The notes: generated by a model not told the origin, from the sequence alone. 64,000 nucleotides of DNA from Candidatus Thiothrix putei (GCA_029972225.1 CP124756.1:620001-684000), one strand, 5' to 3'; shown: positions 47,766 through 56,246, counted from the first letter of the stretch. Program-made: numbers and translations.

Positions 47766-48086
47766 ATGTTCATGAGTAAAGCAGCCAACACCGCATCAGC
47801 CAGCCCTAAACAAGTTCACCTTGCCCTTGAAACGTTGGGGGCAGATTTGCGTATTGCCCGTCTGCGGCGGGGCGAGTCGTTGCGTTCGTGGGCGGCTCGG
47901 GTGGGTGTTTCTGTGCCTACGTTGCAGCGTATGGAGGCGGGTGATCCGTCGGTTGGGGTGTCGGTGTATGTGATGGCGCTTTGGTTGGTCGGGAAGATTC
48001 AGCATGTTGCGAATTTGGCAGACCCGGCAAGCGATGAGCAGGCGCTGGCTATCGAATTGGCGAAGCTGCCGAAGGGGCGTTCATGA
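47766..48086 (+). CDS. hipB: HipB-like antitoxin (helix-turn-helix)
   Basis: A protein of about 106 residues with an XRE-type helix-turn-helix (about residues 20-75: LGADLRIARLRRGESLRSWAARVGVS, then TLQRMEAGDPSVG in shorter blocks). It should bind HipA and repress the operon. Two ATGs (47766 and 47772) are possible and neither has a good ribosome-binding site; a TATACTTA sequence overlaps the start, so the mRNA could be nearly leaderless. The gene overlaps hipA by four bases (ATGA). Confidence 0.85.
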   Translation: MFMSKAANTASASPKQVHLALETLGADLRIARLRRGESLRSWAARVGVSVPTLQRMEAGDPSVGVSVYVMALWLVGKIQHVANLADPASDEQALAIELAKLPKGRS

Positions 48087-49336
48087 GTACGCAGAAAATC
48101 TTACCGGGTAATGAATTGGCGGTTTGGAATTTGACTGACCCGCAGACTCCCGTGCGGGTGGGGACGGCATCGCTGGCATTGGGCGGGCGAGGCGTGGCGT
48201 TTGTCTACGAGCGTAGTTGGTTGGCAAACGGCTACTCGTTATCGGGCGATATGCCGTTGCAACGCGCTGTACTGACACCCACGGTACGTGATCGGTTGTT
48301 TGGCGCGTTGGATGATGCCATGCCTGACCGTTGGGGCGAGCGGGCAATTCGTTTCATTGATAATCCGCCACGGGCAACAGCTTTGGACTTTCTGTATTAC
48401 GCGGGGGATCACCGTTTCGGGGCGTTGGGGTTTTCTGTTGAGCAATCCCGCTATGTGCCGCATCGGGGTGAGCCATTGCCGAGTGCGGATTCGATTCACG
48501 CTTTACAGGCATTGATTGAGCGGATTGATGCGAATGAACCCCTGACCGAGCAGGAAAAGCTGATTGCGGGAACGACCAAAACGATGGGCGGGGCGCACCC
48601 CAAAGCTTTGGTGACGATGGAAGGCACGGACTGGATTGCCAAATTCCCACGCGGGGCAAACATTGACCTTGGGTTGATTGAACATGCTTCGCTGAGATTG
48701 GCGGCGCAAGCGGGTATTACTGTGGCGCATTCGGTGGCATTGCCCGGACTTTTTGGGCATGTGGTGGCGGTTGAACGCTTTGACCGACGGGCAAACCAGC
48801 GTTTGCGTACCCTTTCTGCCAAAACGGTGTTGTTGGCGGGGGTGGGGTTTGGTGCGCCGCTGGATGAGTTGAGCTATGGGGCAATGGCAGCGTTTGTGTT
48901 GCAAGCGGGGGCGGCGGATGTGCAAACGCAGCAACGGGCGGAGTTGTTTCGGCGGATGGCGTTCAATATCCTGATTGAAAATTCTGACGATCACGAAAAG
49001 AATCATGCGTTTGTGTTTGATGCGGGGTTTTGGTCGCTTGCGCCTGCCTTCGATGTGTTGCCGAATACGTCAAACGCGGGTTATCAGCAGATGGGGGTTG
49101 GTCAGCAGGGGGCGCTGGGGACATTGGATAACGCGCTGTCGGAATGTGGTTTGTTTGGGTTGAGCCGTGAGCAGGCGATTGAAGAGTGGTTCAAGGTGGC
49201 GGCGGTGGTGGCGGAATGGGATCAGGTTTTCGCGAGTTTTGGCGTGTCGGGTAAAGATATTGGGTATTTGCGGACATTCATTGATCAGCCGGAGCGTAAA
49301 GCGATGCGGTTACGCTCGGCGTTGGATGGTTTGTGA
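48083..49336 (+). CDS. hipA: HipA-like serine/threonine kinase toxin
   Basis: A 417-residue HipA. The N-terminal subdomain (GTASLALGGRGVAFVYERSW) is followed by the ATP-binding and catalytic core. Visible signs are TKTMGGAHPKALV, DWIAKFPRG, the catalytic/metal loop ILIENSDDHEKNHAF near residue 300 and LAPAFDVLP. In E. coli HipA phosphorylates glutamyl-tRNA synthetase and induces persistence; the target here is unknown. Catalytic residues seem intact, so the pair may be active. It opens the 47.7-51.4 kb accessory islet. Confidence 0.92.
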   Translation: MSTQKILPGNELAVWNLTDPQTPVRVGTASLALGGRGVAFVYERSWLANGYSLSGDMPLQRAVLTPTVRDRLFGALDDAMPDRWGERAIRFIDNPPRATALDFLYYAGDHRFGALGFSVEQSRYVPHRGEPLPSADSIHALQALIERIDANEPLTEQEKLIAGTTKTMGGAHPKALVTMEGTDWIAKFPRGANIDLGLIEHASLRLAAQAGITVAHSVALPGLFGHVVAVERFDRRANQRLRTLSAKTVLLAGVGFGAPLDELSYGAMAAFVLQAGAADVQTQQRAELFRRMAFNILIENSDDHEKNHAFVFDAGFWSLAPAFDVLPNTSNAGYQQMGVGQQGALGTLDNALSECGLFGLSREQAIEEWFKVAAVVAEWDQVFASFGVSGKDIGYLRTFIDQPERKAMRLRSALDGL

Positions 49337-49366
49337 TTTTTCGGTATTGAATAAAGGGTCACAATT

Positions 49367-49543
49367 TTAAGCGCATTTTTTTATTGTGACAGCTTTGCGT
49401 GGGGAGAAGGATACTTGTTTGCGCTTTGATTTTTCTTGTCTCTTTTTAATATCTTCAAATATCGCATCTAAATCGTGGTTAAACTGCGCTGCATACTGAT
49501 TGCGCAACTCGCGTGTCTCTTTAATGATTGGGTCTTGCCACAT
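49367..49543 (-). CDS. Small charged protein of a toxin-antitoxin-like locus
   Basis: A 58-residue protein, MWQDPIIKETRELRNQY at the start and a Lys/Arg-rich end. The FNHDLDAIFEDIKKRQEK segment resembles small conserved proteins often found beside toxin-antitoxin genes, but I cannot assign a function. GGAGGG six bases before the ATG at 49543 decides the start over an ATG at 49609. Just upstream, the same strand carries about 20 codons ending VMRLKVELMEG and a stop that overlap the ribosome-binding site, perhaps the tail of a deleted gene. Confidence 0.6.
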   Translation of the reverse strand: MWQDPIIKETRELRNQYAAQFNHDLDAIFEDIKKRQEKSKRKQVSFSPRKAVTIKKCA

Positions 49544-49611
49544 AATTAACCCTCCATGAGTTCTACTTTGAGGCGCATCACGGCATTGGCTATGTGTGCG
49601 CAGTTCCATGT

Positions 49612-49821
49612 TCAGAAGAAGTCCGGCAATGGGGCATCAAAATCGTCTGCCATCACCGCACTGCCCGAATGTAAACCAGCTTGTCGTTTGCCCACGGATG
49701 GTGCTTGCGCAGAGACTTTGTTGTATTTGTTGAAAAGGAACTCAACAAAATTCAGGATTTCACGCTGGACACTTTCCGGTAGGCGGCGTGTGTGTTCTGT
49801 AATCAGATCTACTGTTGCCAT
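49612..49821 (-). CDS. DUF2281-like putative antitoxin
   Basis: A 69-residue protein. Its N-terminal helix pair (LITEHTRRLPESVQREILNF, then VEFLFNKYNK) and the C-terminal MADDFDAPLPDFF match DUF2281-type antitoxins, whose usual partner is a PIN-domain VapC toxin encoded directly downstream. No PIN gene follows here, so it looks like an orphan. GGAGC ten bases before the ATG serves as a weak ribosome-binding site. Confidence 0.65.
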   Translation of the reverse strand: MATVDLITEHTRRLPESVQREILNFVEFLFNKYNKVSAQAPSVGKRQAGLHSGSAVMADDFDAPLPDFF

Positions 49822-49865
49822 GATTGTTTTGCTCCGCAGTTGCTATGGTTGCACTATACGTATTT

Positions 49866-50075
49866 TCACGCCCACGATATATCCAATTGTTTGCGTGTGT
49901 TTGCACAGTCACGCAGGTACAAATTGATAAGGCTCTGATAAGGAATGCCTTTGTCGTCAGCCATCGCTTTAAAGTAATCCACGGTATCTTGGTCTATACG
50001 GATGGTGATTTGTTGCTTCATCCGTTTAGCGTAGGGATTTTTGATAGCGTTTGAAAAATCATAAGTTTCACGCAT
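49866..50075 (-). CDS. brnA: BrnA-type antitoxin
   Basis: A 69-residue ribbon-helix-helix antitoxin of the BrnA/CopG class. The core is MKQQITIRIDQDTVDYFK followed by GIPYQSLINLYLRDC. The ATG at 50075 is chosen because it overlaps the stop of the brnT remnant, the normal coupling in brnTA loci, and has AAGGTGG upstream. Its toxin gene is broken, so BrnA is probably an orphan that may still act as a repressor. Confidence 0.75.
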   Translation of the reverse strand: MRETYDFSNAIKNPYAKRMKQQITIRIDQDTVDYFKAMADDKGIPYQSLINLYLRDCANTRKQLDISWA

Positions 50076-50209
50076 GGTGACCACCTTCATATTGCCGTCG
50101 TTCAAATTTGTCTGCTTTTCGTGCGGAAATGATTCGGATCGTGTCGTGATCACGTTTTCTGGTTTAGGATATTTTTGCGTTCATCCCACTCAAATTTCAG
50201 GCTGCTCAT
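50068..50209 (-). pseudogene. brnT: brnT toxin remnant with an internal deletion
   Basis: From ATG 50209 the strand encodes MSSLKFEWDERKNILNQK, a BrnT start, then a stop. In another frame it continues DTIRIISARKADKFERRQYE and GGHHA with a stop at 50068, which is the BrnT end. Intact BrnT has about 90 residues; the middle part is missing and the frame is broken. The position directly before brnA confirms its identity. Confidence 0.75.
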
Positions 50210-50362
50210 GGCATTATTATAATTACATTGTAGTGTGACACAAGAGCAAAATTTGGATACCAGTGCCTTGGTTGACGGGGCGACGAGAGTAAGCTGGACA
50301 AAGATGCAGGCTGTCACCGCGTTCGTTGTCGATGTGCTTATTAGCCTTTCGTCAAGATTTTA

Positions 50363-50393
50363 TTGACTTAATCTGGTAATTGTAAAATATAAT
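50363..50393 (+). promoter_or_regulatory. Sigma-70-like promoter of the AIG1-like GTPase gene
   Basis: TTGACT at 50363-50368 and TATAAT at 50388-50393 are separated by 19 bases and lie 47 bases before the ATG. Both hexamers are at or near consensus; the spacing is slightly long. Confidence 0.6.
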
Positions 50394-50439
50394 GGAAAAG
50401 TAAACACCCAAAAATCCACAACAAAATAAGGCTATTTAT

Positions 50440-51258
50440 ATGTCAGAAATAAGAGCATTAGTTTTTGGTTCCACTGGAACAGGAAAAACAAGTTTATGTA
50501 ATGCCGTATCAGGTATCGACTATCCGGCTGAAAGTAATGCGCGAGGTGTAACTTTTCAATCAAACACCTATCCTTCTTTTTCTTATGAAGAAAAAGAAAT
50601 AATTATAACTGATACAATAGGTCTTGATGAATCAAGTTCAGGAACAGTTCTGCCTCATGAAGCAATTCAGCAAATTGTTAAATTATTAAAAGCATCAAAG
50701 CATGGCTACAGCTTATTAATTCATGTAATGAAAGCACCTAGAATAACTCAAAGCCATGTGAAAAACTATGATTTTTTTGTTGACAAGCTAACGGGAAAGA
50801 AAATACCAGTTATTTTAGTTGTAACGGGTTGTGAAAATGAAGATCCTATGAATAGCTGGGTAGATAAAAATGGAGGAGAGTTTATAAAAGATAATATGGA
50901 GTATACTCAGATACACGCTACTTGCTTTGCAAAAGGGGGAAGGCTTGAAAGTGCATATAAAGAACTTCGGGATGAATCTAAAGACCTTATTTTAAAATCT
51001 ATTTTAAAAAATTCACTATCAACGCCTTATTTGCTTTATGAAAATCGAGGTGATGCTGAAAAACTAATTATAAAGTTATGGAACTCTGTTTGCGGTTTTT
51101 TTGGTTTAGATAAACACCGAGCGGAGCTTGGAGATGGAATATATGATATTCTTCTTAGAATTGGGGTGGGTCAAAATATTGCAGAGTCTTTAGCTAAAGT
51201 CGATATTTTTGATATTGCCAAAGGGATAATTATGAAAAAAATTCTAACACCAGCATAA
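50440..51258 (+). CDS. AIG1/GIMAP-like GTPase
   Basis: A 272-residue P-loop GTPase. G1 is GSTGTGKTS (residues about 10-18), G2 is the Thr in ARGVTFQS, and G3 is DTIGLDES (near residue 59); a VVTGCENED stretch near residue 130 stands where G4 (TKxD) should be and is divergent. This pattern is closest to the AIG1/Toc34/septin-like TRAFAC GTPases. The C-terminal 80 residues include an amphipathic or weakly hydrophobic part. The gene is visibly A+T-rich compared with all neighbours and has its own strong promoter, so recent acquisition is likely. A role in phage defence or membrane remodelling is only inference. Confidence 0.8.
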   Translation: MSEIRALVFGSTGTGKTSLCNAVSGIDYPAESNARGVTFQSNTYPSFSYEEKEIIITDTIGLDESSSGTVLPHEAIQQIVKLLKASKHGYSLLIHVMKAPRITQSHVKNYDFFVDKLTGKKIPVILVVTGCENEDPMNSWVDKNGGEFIKDNMEYTQIHATCFAKGGRLESAYKELRDESKDLILKSILKNSLSTPYLLYENRGDAEKLIIKLWNSVCGFFGLDKHRAELGDGIYDILLRIGVGQNIAESLAKVDIFDIAKGIIMKKILTPA

Positions 51259-51278
51259 AAGCTCAAATATTTTAGTAG

Positions 51279-51385
51279 TATACCATCGGCAATTGAGTTC
51301 TCGGTTTCAGTGTTTTTCATCAATCATTAACAATCAATAAGTTACGAATTTTTGAGAAACCGAATTTTCACTTACCGATGGTATA
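51279..51385. repeat. 107-bp inverted-repeat element (MITE-like)
   Basis: The ends are perfect 11-bp inverted repeats (TATACCATCGG at 51279-51289 and CCGATGGTATA at 51375-51385). A second pair, TCGGTTTC (51301-51308) and GAAACCGA (51356-51363), lies inside. There is no coding capacity. It follows the GTPase gene by 20 bases. It differs in sequence from the 95-bp repeats at 19 and 21 kb. TA at both outer ends could be part of a target duplication. Confidence 0.65.
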
Positions 51386-51535
51386 GTGGAGATGGTTATT
51401 ATCTCTCCACTATCACTCTGCAAAAGAAAAATTAAATAGTCAACTAATCATCATGCTGCTCCTAAGCCGCCGCAAATTGCAATTCTATCCCTCACGTTGC
51501 ACACTGCTGCTTCCATAACCTGCCATCAAGACCCC

Positions 51536-52117
51536 ATGAAATTCGACATCCTCTCCCAACAAAATCTGTACCAAGGCTTTTTCCGCGTGGATGCCTACGA
51601 ATTCCGCCACGAGCTGTTTGCAGGCGGTTGGTCGGGGACGGTCAGGCGGGAAATTTTCGAGCGCCGCAATGCCGTTGCCGTGTTATTGCACGATCCCGTC
51701 GCGGATACGCTCTTAGTGATCGAGCAATTCCGTCCCGGTGCTGCCTTGCGGGATGCCCAAGGTGCGTGGATGGTCGAAATCGTCGCAGGCATCGTCGAAG
51801 ATGGCGAAAGCAATGCAGACGTAGCACGCCGCGAAGCCCAAGAAGAAGCCGGTTGCACCCTCGACACGCTGGAACACATTATCGACTTTTACCCGAGCGC
51901 AGGCGGCTCGACCGAAATCGTCAGCTTGTATTACGCCCCCGTCGATTTATCCGCCGTACCCACCGGCATCCACGGCTTGCCCGAAGAACACGAAGACATT
52001 CGCGTATCGGTCATCCCGCGCCACACCGCGCTGGCATGGCTCAAAGCCGGTAAAATCCAAGCATCCCTAGCAATCATTGCCCTACAATGGCTGGCGTTAG
52101 AAAAACCACCCCGTTAA
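51536..52117 (+). CDS. ADP-ribose pyrophosphatase-like Nudix hydrolase
   Basis: A 193-residue protein with a full Nudix box, GIVEDGESNADVARREAQEE followed by AG (about residues 85-107). The upstream VLLHDPVADTLLVIEQFRPG and downstream DFYPSAGGSTEIVSLYYAPV match NudF/ADP-ribose pyrophosphatase. It would cleave ADP-ribose or related nucleotide sugars. The ATG at 51536 gives the usual N-terminus. The last 31 coding bases plus a few are repeated after the next gene (53339-53369), so its end was involved in an insertion. Confidence 0.9.
   Translation: MKFDILSQQNLYQGFFRVDAYEFRHELFAGGWSGTVRREIFERRNAVAVLLHDPVADTLLVIEQFRPGAALRDAQGAWMVEIVAGIVEDGESNADVARREAQEEAGCTLDTLEHIIDFYPSAGGSTEIVSLYYAPVDLSAVPTGIHGLPEEHEDIRVSVIPRHTALAWLKAGKIQASLAIIALQWLALEKPPR
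52082..52112. repeat. 31-bp direct repeat, left copy
   Basis: CTACAATGGCT and, after a short variable part, TTAGAAAAACCACCCC. The same 31 bases occur at 53339-53369 with two mismatches, on the far side of the DUF4143 ATPase gene. This copy encodes the C-terminus LQWLALEKPPR of the Nudix protein. Confidence 0.8.
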
Positions 52118-52183
52118 TGCGCTTGTTGGCGCGATTGATTCTATGCAAAAATGAAGTACTACTTCAGATTTGCAGGGTGCGTC

Positions 52184-53386
52184 ATGATTCAACGCCACAT
52201 ACTTCCCATTTTATTGGCGCGTGCTGCCCAATGGCCCGTCGTGACGGTCACGGGGCCACGGCAATCCGGCAAAACCACATTGTGTCGGGAAGCCTTTCCC
52301 AACAAGCCTTACACCAATCTGGAACGCCCTGATACCCGCGATTTTGCCCGCACTGATCCACGCGGTTTTTTGAGCCAATTCCCCGATGGGGCGGTGATTG
52401 ATGAAATTCAGCGCGTCCCCGACTTGCTGTCATGGATTCAGGTATTGGTGGATGAAAAGAATACAGCAGGGCAATTCATCCTCACGGGTAGCCACCAGTT
52501 TGAACTCAGCCGCCACATCTCGCAGTCATTGGCGGGGCGTACTGCCTTACTGAAATTGTTGCCGCTGTCGATTGCCGAATTGTTACCGATGGTGGAAACG
52601 CCAAGGCTGGATGATTTCTTGTACCAAGGCGGTTATCCGCGCATTCATGCCCAACAACTAGACCCCGCCGTGGCGTTGGGTGATTACTTTGAAACCTATG
52701 TGCAGCGCGATTTGCGTGAATTGGTGCAGTTACGCAACCTCCATCTGTTTGAAAAATTTGTGCGCTTGGTAGCGGGGCGCGTCGGGCAATTGGTGAATAT
52801 GCAAAGTCTCGCAGCGGATGTCGGCGTATCAGGCAACACCGTGCAAGAATGGCTCACCTTATTGGAAGCCTCCTATATCGTGTTTCGCCTGCCGCCTTGG
52901 TTCAGCAATGGCAGCAAACGCCTGATCAAATCGCCCAAGCTCTATTTTTACGACGTGGGGCTTGCCGCATGGCTAATAGGGATCACCCAGCCCGCGTATC
53001 TACCCACACACCCGCTGCGGGGCAATTTGTTTGAAAACCTCGTGGTGTTGGAAGTGCTGAAAACCCTGCATAACGCAGGCGCAAAACCCAACCTGTCTTT
53101 CTACCGCGATGCCAACCACAACGAAGCCGATTTGCTGCTGGAAACCGGTGATAAATTGCAACTGCTCGAAATCAAGTCCGCGCAAACGGTTGCCAGCGAT
53201 GCCATGCAAGCCGCCACACGGGTAAAAACTGCCTTGGGTGAACGGATTGCCGGTATGACATTGGTGTATGGCGGAGCGGAAGCACAACGGCGCAGTGCGT
53301 TTACGGTATTACCGTATACGCAGGTGCAGGCATGGCTGCTACAATGGCTCGCATTAGAAAAACCACCCCTAGGATGCCATTCATGA
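52184..53386 (+). CDS. DUF4143-containing AAA ATPase
   Basis: A 400-residue protein of the large ATPase family with an N-terminal AAA domain (P-loop GPRQSGKTTL near residue 23; Walker B-like GAVIDEIQRVPDL; sensor LTGSHQFEL) and a C-terminal DUF4143 domain with a PD-(D/E)xK-like EADLLLETGDKLQLLEIKS. Function in cells is unknown. It carries the 31-bp repeat at its 3' end, so its last residues (LQWLALEKPP) copy the end of the Nudix protein. It separates two housekeeping-like genes and seems inserted. A truncated relative is at 27369-27968. Confidence 0.88.
   Translation: MIQRHILPILLARAAQWPVVTVTGPRQSGKTTLCREAFPNKPYTNLERPDTRDFARTDPRGFLSQFPDGAVIDEIQRVPDLLSWIQVLVDEKNTAGQFILTGSHQFELSRHISQSLAGRTALLKLLPLSIAELLPMVETPRLDDFLYQGGYPRIHAQQLDPAVALGDYFETYVQRDLRELVQLRNLHLFEKFVRLVAGRVGQLVNMQSLAADVGVSGNTVQEWLTLLEASYIVFRLPPWFSNGSKRLIKSPKLYFYDVGLAAWLIGITQPAYLPTHPLRGNLFENLVVLEVLKTLHNAGAKPNLSFYRDANHNEADLLLETGDKLQLLEIKSAQTVASDAMQAATRVKTALGERIAGMTLVYGGAEAQRRSAFTVLPYTQVQAWLLQWLALEKPPLGCHS
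53339..53369. repeat. 31-bp direct repeat, right copy
   Basis: Two mismatches to 52082-52112. The copies are 1257 bases apart and bracket the DUF4143 gene and its leader. A direct repeat this long is the expected scar of an insertion that duplicated, or recombined at, the 3' end of the Nudix gene. Confidence 0.8.
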
Positions 53387-53919
53387 CCGTTAAAGCCTTT
53401 GAAAACCACACCCCAACGCTGCACCCGACCGCCTATGTCGACCCGATGGCGTATGTCAGCGGGCAAACCACCCTAGGCGAAGGTTCATCGGTGTGGCCGA
53501 TGGCGGTAGTGCGCGGTGACATCAACCACATTCGCATTGGCAACTTGACCAATGTGCAAGACGGCGCGGTGCTGCATGTCACGCACGGCGGCCCGTATTC
53601 CTCGCCCGACGGTCGCCCGCTGCTGATTGGCGATGAAGTCACGATCGGTCACAAAGCCGTGTTACACGCTTGTACCATTGGCAACCGCTGCTTGGTCGGC
53701 ATGGGCGCTATCGTGCTGGATGGCGCAGTGGTCGAAGACGAGGTAATGATCGGCGCAGGCAGTCTGGTTCCGCCGGGCAAGCGCTTGGAAAGCGGCTATT
53801 TGTACGTCGGCAACCCCGTCAAACAGTCGCGGGCGCTGACCGAAAAAGAGCGGGCATATTTCAGCTATTCAGCCAATTACTATGCAAAGTTGGCGCTAAG
53901 AACGGCTGCCTCGGAGTGA
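53383..53919 (+). CDS. Gamma-carbonic anhydrase-like hexapeptide-repeat protein
   Basis: A 178-residue left-handed beta-helix protein of the gamma-carbonic anhydrase/YrdA group. Hexapeptide repeats run from about residue 15 to 135, with the metal-site region RGDINHIRIGNLTNVQDG, LHVTHGG, IGHKAVLHACTIG. The three His ligands expected for the family are visible; enzymatic activity in this subgroup is uncertain. The ATG at 53383 is preferred since AGGA lies about eight bases upstream. It is followed by cobU after seven bases, perhaps by chance. Confidence 0.9.
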   Translation: MTVKAFENHTPTLHPTAYVDPMAYVSGQTTLGEGSSVWPMAVVRGDINHIRIGNLTNVQDGAVLHVTHGGPYSSPDGRPLLIGDEVTIGHKAVLHACTIGNRCLVGMGAIVLDGAVVEDEVMIGAGSLVPPGKRLESGYLYVGNPVKQSRALTEKERAYFSYSANYYAKLALRTAASE

Positions 53920-53926
53920 AAACAGT

Positions 53927-54460
53927 ATGCAAGCTTTAATTCTCGGCGGCGCACGTTCCGGTAAAAGCCATTATGCCGAAACGTTAGCGCAACAGTCCGG
54001 TCACGAGGTTACTTATATCGCGACTGCGCAAGCGCATGACGCTGAAATGCAAGAACGCATTACCCATCACCGCGCTACTCGCCCTGCATATTGGCTGACA
54101 GTAGAAGAGCCACTAACACTTGCCGCCACCCTGCAACATCATGCTGCTTCACACCGCTTGTTGCTGGTGGATTGCCTAACACTGTGGTTGACCAATTTGC
54201 TGTGTTTGGAAGACGAGCAACGTTTGCAAACAGAAACCACCGCATTGTTAGAGACGCTCCCGCATTTGCCGGGGCATACCTTGTTGGTCAGTAACGAAGT
54301 CGGGTTGGGCGTCGTGCCATTGGGCGAATTGACGCGCCGTTACGTTGACAGCGCAGGGCGCTTGCATCAGCAATTAGCCGCACAACTGGAAACGGTGGTG
54401 TTCATGGTGGCAGGTTTGCCACAAGTATTAAAAGGAAATTTCAATGGATTGGCTGAATAA
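53927..54460 (+). CDS. cobU: Adenosylcobinamide kinase / adenosylcobinamide-phosphate guanylyltransferase
   Basis: A 177-residue bifunctional enzyme of the nucleotide-loop assembly pathway. The P-loop GGARSGKS (residues about 7-14), [22 protein letters not shown] and [14 protein letters not shown] match CobU/CobP. It phosphorylates adenosylcobinamide and adds GMP to give AdoCbi-GDP. Its 3' end overlaps cobT by 17 bases and cobS follows, a compact cobUTS operon. Confidence 0.95.
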   Translation: MQALILGGARSGKSHYAETLAQQSGHEVTYIATAQAHDAEMQERITHHRATRPAYWLTVEEPLTLAATLQHHAASHRLLLVDCLTLWLTNLLCLEDEQRLQTETTALLETLPHLPGHTLLVSNEVGLGVVPLGELTRRYVDSAGRLHQQLAAQLETVVFMVAGLPQVLKGNFNGLAE

Positions 54461-55499
54461 ACCCTGCGCAAGCGCGACAGAACATTACCGAGAATTGGCT
54501 TTACAACGTCAGCAACAACTCACCAAGCCTAGCGGCGCGTTAGGCAGGTTGGAAACGTTGGCAGTGACACTGGCAGCCCTGCAAGGCCGTGAAGACCCCC
54601 GTGCCGATAAGGTTTACATCAGTATTTTTGCCGCCGACCATGGGGTGGCGGAAGAGGGCGTATCCGCTTTCCCGCAAGCGGTGACTGGGCAAATGGTGCA
54701 CAATTTTCTCAACGGTGGTGCCGCCATCAGCGTACTGGCACGAGAGCTGGGTGCAACGCTGGAAATCATCGACGTCGGTGTCAAAGACCCGCTAAACCAT
54801 GCCGGGCTGATCAGTCAACGTGCCGGTGCGGGTACGGCAAACAGTGCGCAAGCGCCCGCCATGACCTTGGACCAGCTCAAACTTGCGTTACAAGCTGGCT
54901 ATGCTGCTGCCGAACGCGCTTACGCCCAGCAAGCGGATCTGTTTATTGGTGGTGAAATGGGCATCGGCAATACCACCGCCGCGACCGCGTTGTATTGTGC
55001 CTTGCTGGATGTTGCACCAAGTGTTGCCACCGGCGCAGGCACGGGGCTTGATGCTGCCGGTATTGCGCATAAAGTGACTGTTATTCAACGCATTCTTGAT
55101 GTGCATCGCCATCACCTGAATGCGCCGTTGGAGGCATTGCGTTGCGTCGGTGGGTTTGAAATTGCCGCATTGGTCGGGGCGTATTGCCGAGCGGCTCAAC
55201 GGGGCATTCCCATTGTGGTGGATGGTTTTATCAGCACCGCCGCCGCTCTGGTGGCAGTGCAACAGCAGCCGAATGTGCGGCAATGGTTATTGCTCAGTCA
55301 TGCGTCTGCCGAACCGGGGCATGTGTTGGCAACCGATTTTCTAGGTTTGCAGCCGTTGTTGGATTTGCAAATGCGGTTGGGGGAGGGCAGTGGCGCGGCG
55401 CTGGTTGTGCCGTTGTTACGCATGGCGTGCGCTTTACATAACCGCATGGCAACGTTTGCTGAAGCAGCGGTGGCGGGTGAAGCGGCAGCGCGATTGTGA
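54444..55499 (+). CDS. cobT: Nicotinate-nucleotide--dimethylbenzimidazole phosphoribosyltransferase
   Basis: A 351-residue enzyme that activates the lower ligand base to alpha-ribazole phosphate. Segments [35 protein letters not shown] (with base-binding and catalytic regions), [15 protein letters not shown] and the C-terminal catalytic-Glu region [10 protein letters not shown] (here [16 protein letters not shown]) are conserved. It overlaps cobU by 17 bases and touches cobS (TGATG), so all three are coupled. Confidence 0.95.
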   Translation: MDWLNKPCASATEHYRELALQRQQQLTKPSGALGRLETLAVTLAALQGREDPRADKVYISIFAADHGVAEEGVSAFPQAVTGQMVHNFLNGGAAISVLARELGATLEIIDVGVKDPLNHAGLISQRAGAGTANSAQAPAMTLDQLKLALQAGYAAAERAYAQQADLFIGGEMGIGNTTAATALYCALLDVAPSVATGAGTGLDAAGIAHKVTVIQRILDVHRHHLNAPLEALRCVGGFEIAALVGAYCRAAQRGIPIVVDGFISTAAALVAVQQQPNVRQWLLLSHASAEPGHVLATDFLGLQPLLDLQMRLGEGSGAALVVPLLRMACALHNRMATFAEAAVAGEAAARL

Positions 55500-56239
55500 T
55501 GCATAATATACCCCGCTATTTTTTCCTTGCGCTGTCATTTCTGACCCGTATTCCAGTGTCGGATTTGGGGAAGCTGGAAGCAGTGGATTTTGGGCGGGCA
55601 GCTTTATTTTATCCATTGGTGGGCTTGTTGATTGGTGCTTTGTTGTGCCTCCCGCTGGTATTGTTTCCACACGCACCGGCGGTATTGCTGGCAGCAATAG
55701 TGACCGTGTTATGGGCGGCTATTACTGGCGGGCTGCATCTGGATGGGTTGGCAGACAGTGCCGATGCGTGGCTTGGCGGTTTTGGCGATGTGGAAAAGAC
55801 GCACCGTATTCTCAAAGACCCGTTGATCGGTGCGGCGGGTGCAATCGCGCTGGTCGGGTTGTTATTGCTGAAATTCGCCGCGTTGGTGGTGGTGTTGGAA
55901 CACGGGGCGTGGTGGGTGATCTTGCTGGCTCCGGTATTGGGGCGGGTGTTGGTATTGTTACTGTTTTTGACCACACCTTATGTGCGGGCTGGCGGTTTAG
56001 CCAGTGCCGTTACCGAACAGTTGCCACGCACTTTGGCTTGGTGGCTTACGTTGGTAACGTTGGTAGCGGTGGCGCTGGTTTCTTTGCAAGGTTTGTTGGC
56101 GGTGCTGCTTGGGTTTTGGTTATTGCGCCGGATGATGGTGCAGCGTTTGCGAGGCTGTACTGGCGATACGGCAGGTGCAGCGGTGGAAAGTGGTGAGATG
56201 TTGTGGCTGGTTGGGGTGGCGTTGGGGATGCCTGTTTGA
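55499..56239 (+). CDS. cobS: Adenosylcobinamide-GDP ribazoletransferase (cobalamin synthase)
   Basis: A 246-residue integral membrane enzyme that joins AdoCbi-GDP and alpha-ribazole to make cobalamin (or its phosphate). It shows several hydrophobic segments and the conserved LTRIPV near the start, GGLHLDGLADSADAWLGG (about residues 75-92) and RILKDPLIGAAGA. The start ATG 55499 shares a base with the cobT stop. It faces the convergent cobQ gene, seven bases away. Confidence 0.95.
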   Translation: MHNIPRYFFLALSFLTRIPVSDLGKLEAVDFGRAALFYPLVGLLIGALLCLPLVLFPHAPAVLLAAIVTVLWAAITGGLHLDGLADSADAWLGGFGDVEKTHRILKDPLIGAAGAIALVGLLLLKFAALVVVLEHGAWWVILLAPVLGRVLVLLLFLTTPYVRAGGLASAVTEQLPRTLAWWLTLVTLVAVALVSLQGLLAVLLGFWLLRRMMVQRLRGCTGDTAGAAVESGEMLWLVGVALGMPV

Positions 56240-56246
56240 TGCCAGT

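Noticed and set aside
53332..53382. Upstream start for the gamma-carbonic anhydrase gene
   Set aside because: That stretch is the out-of-frame reading of the 31-bp repeat; the ribosome-binding site favours 53383.
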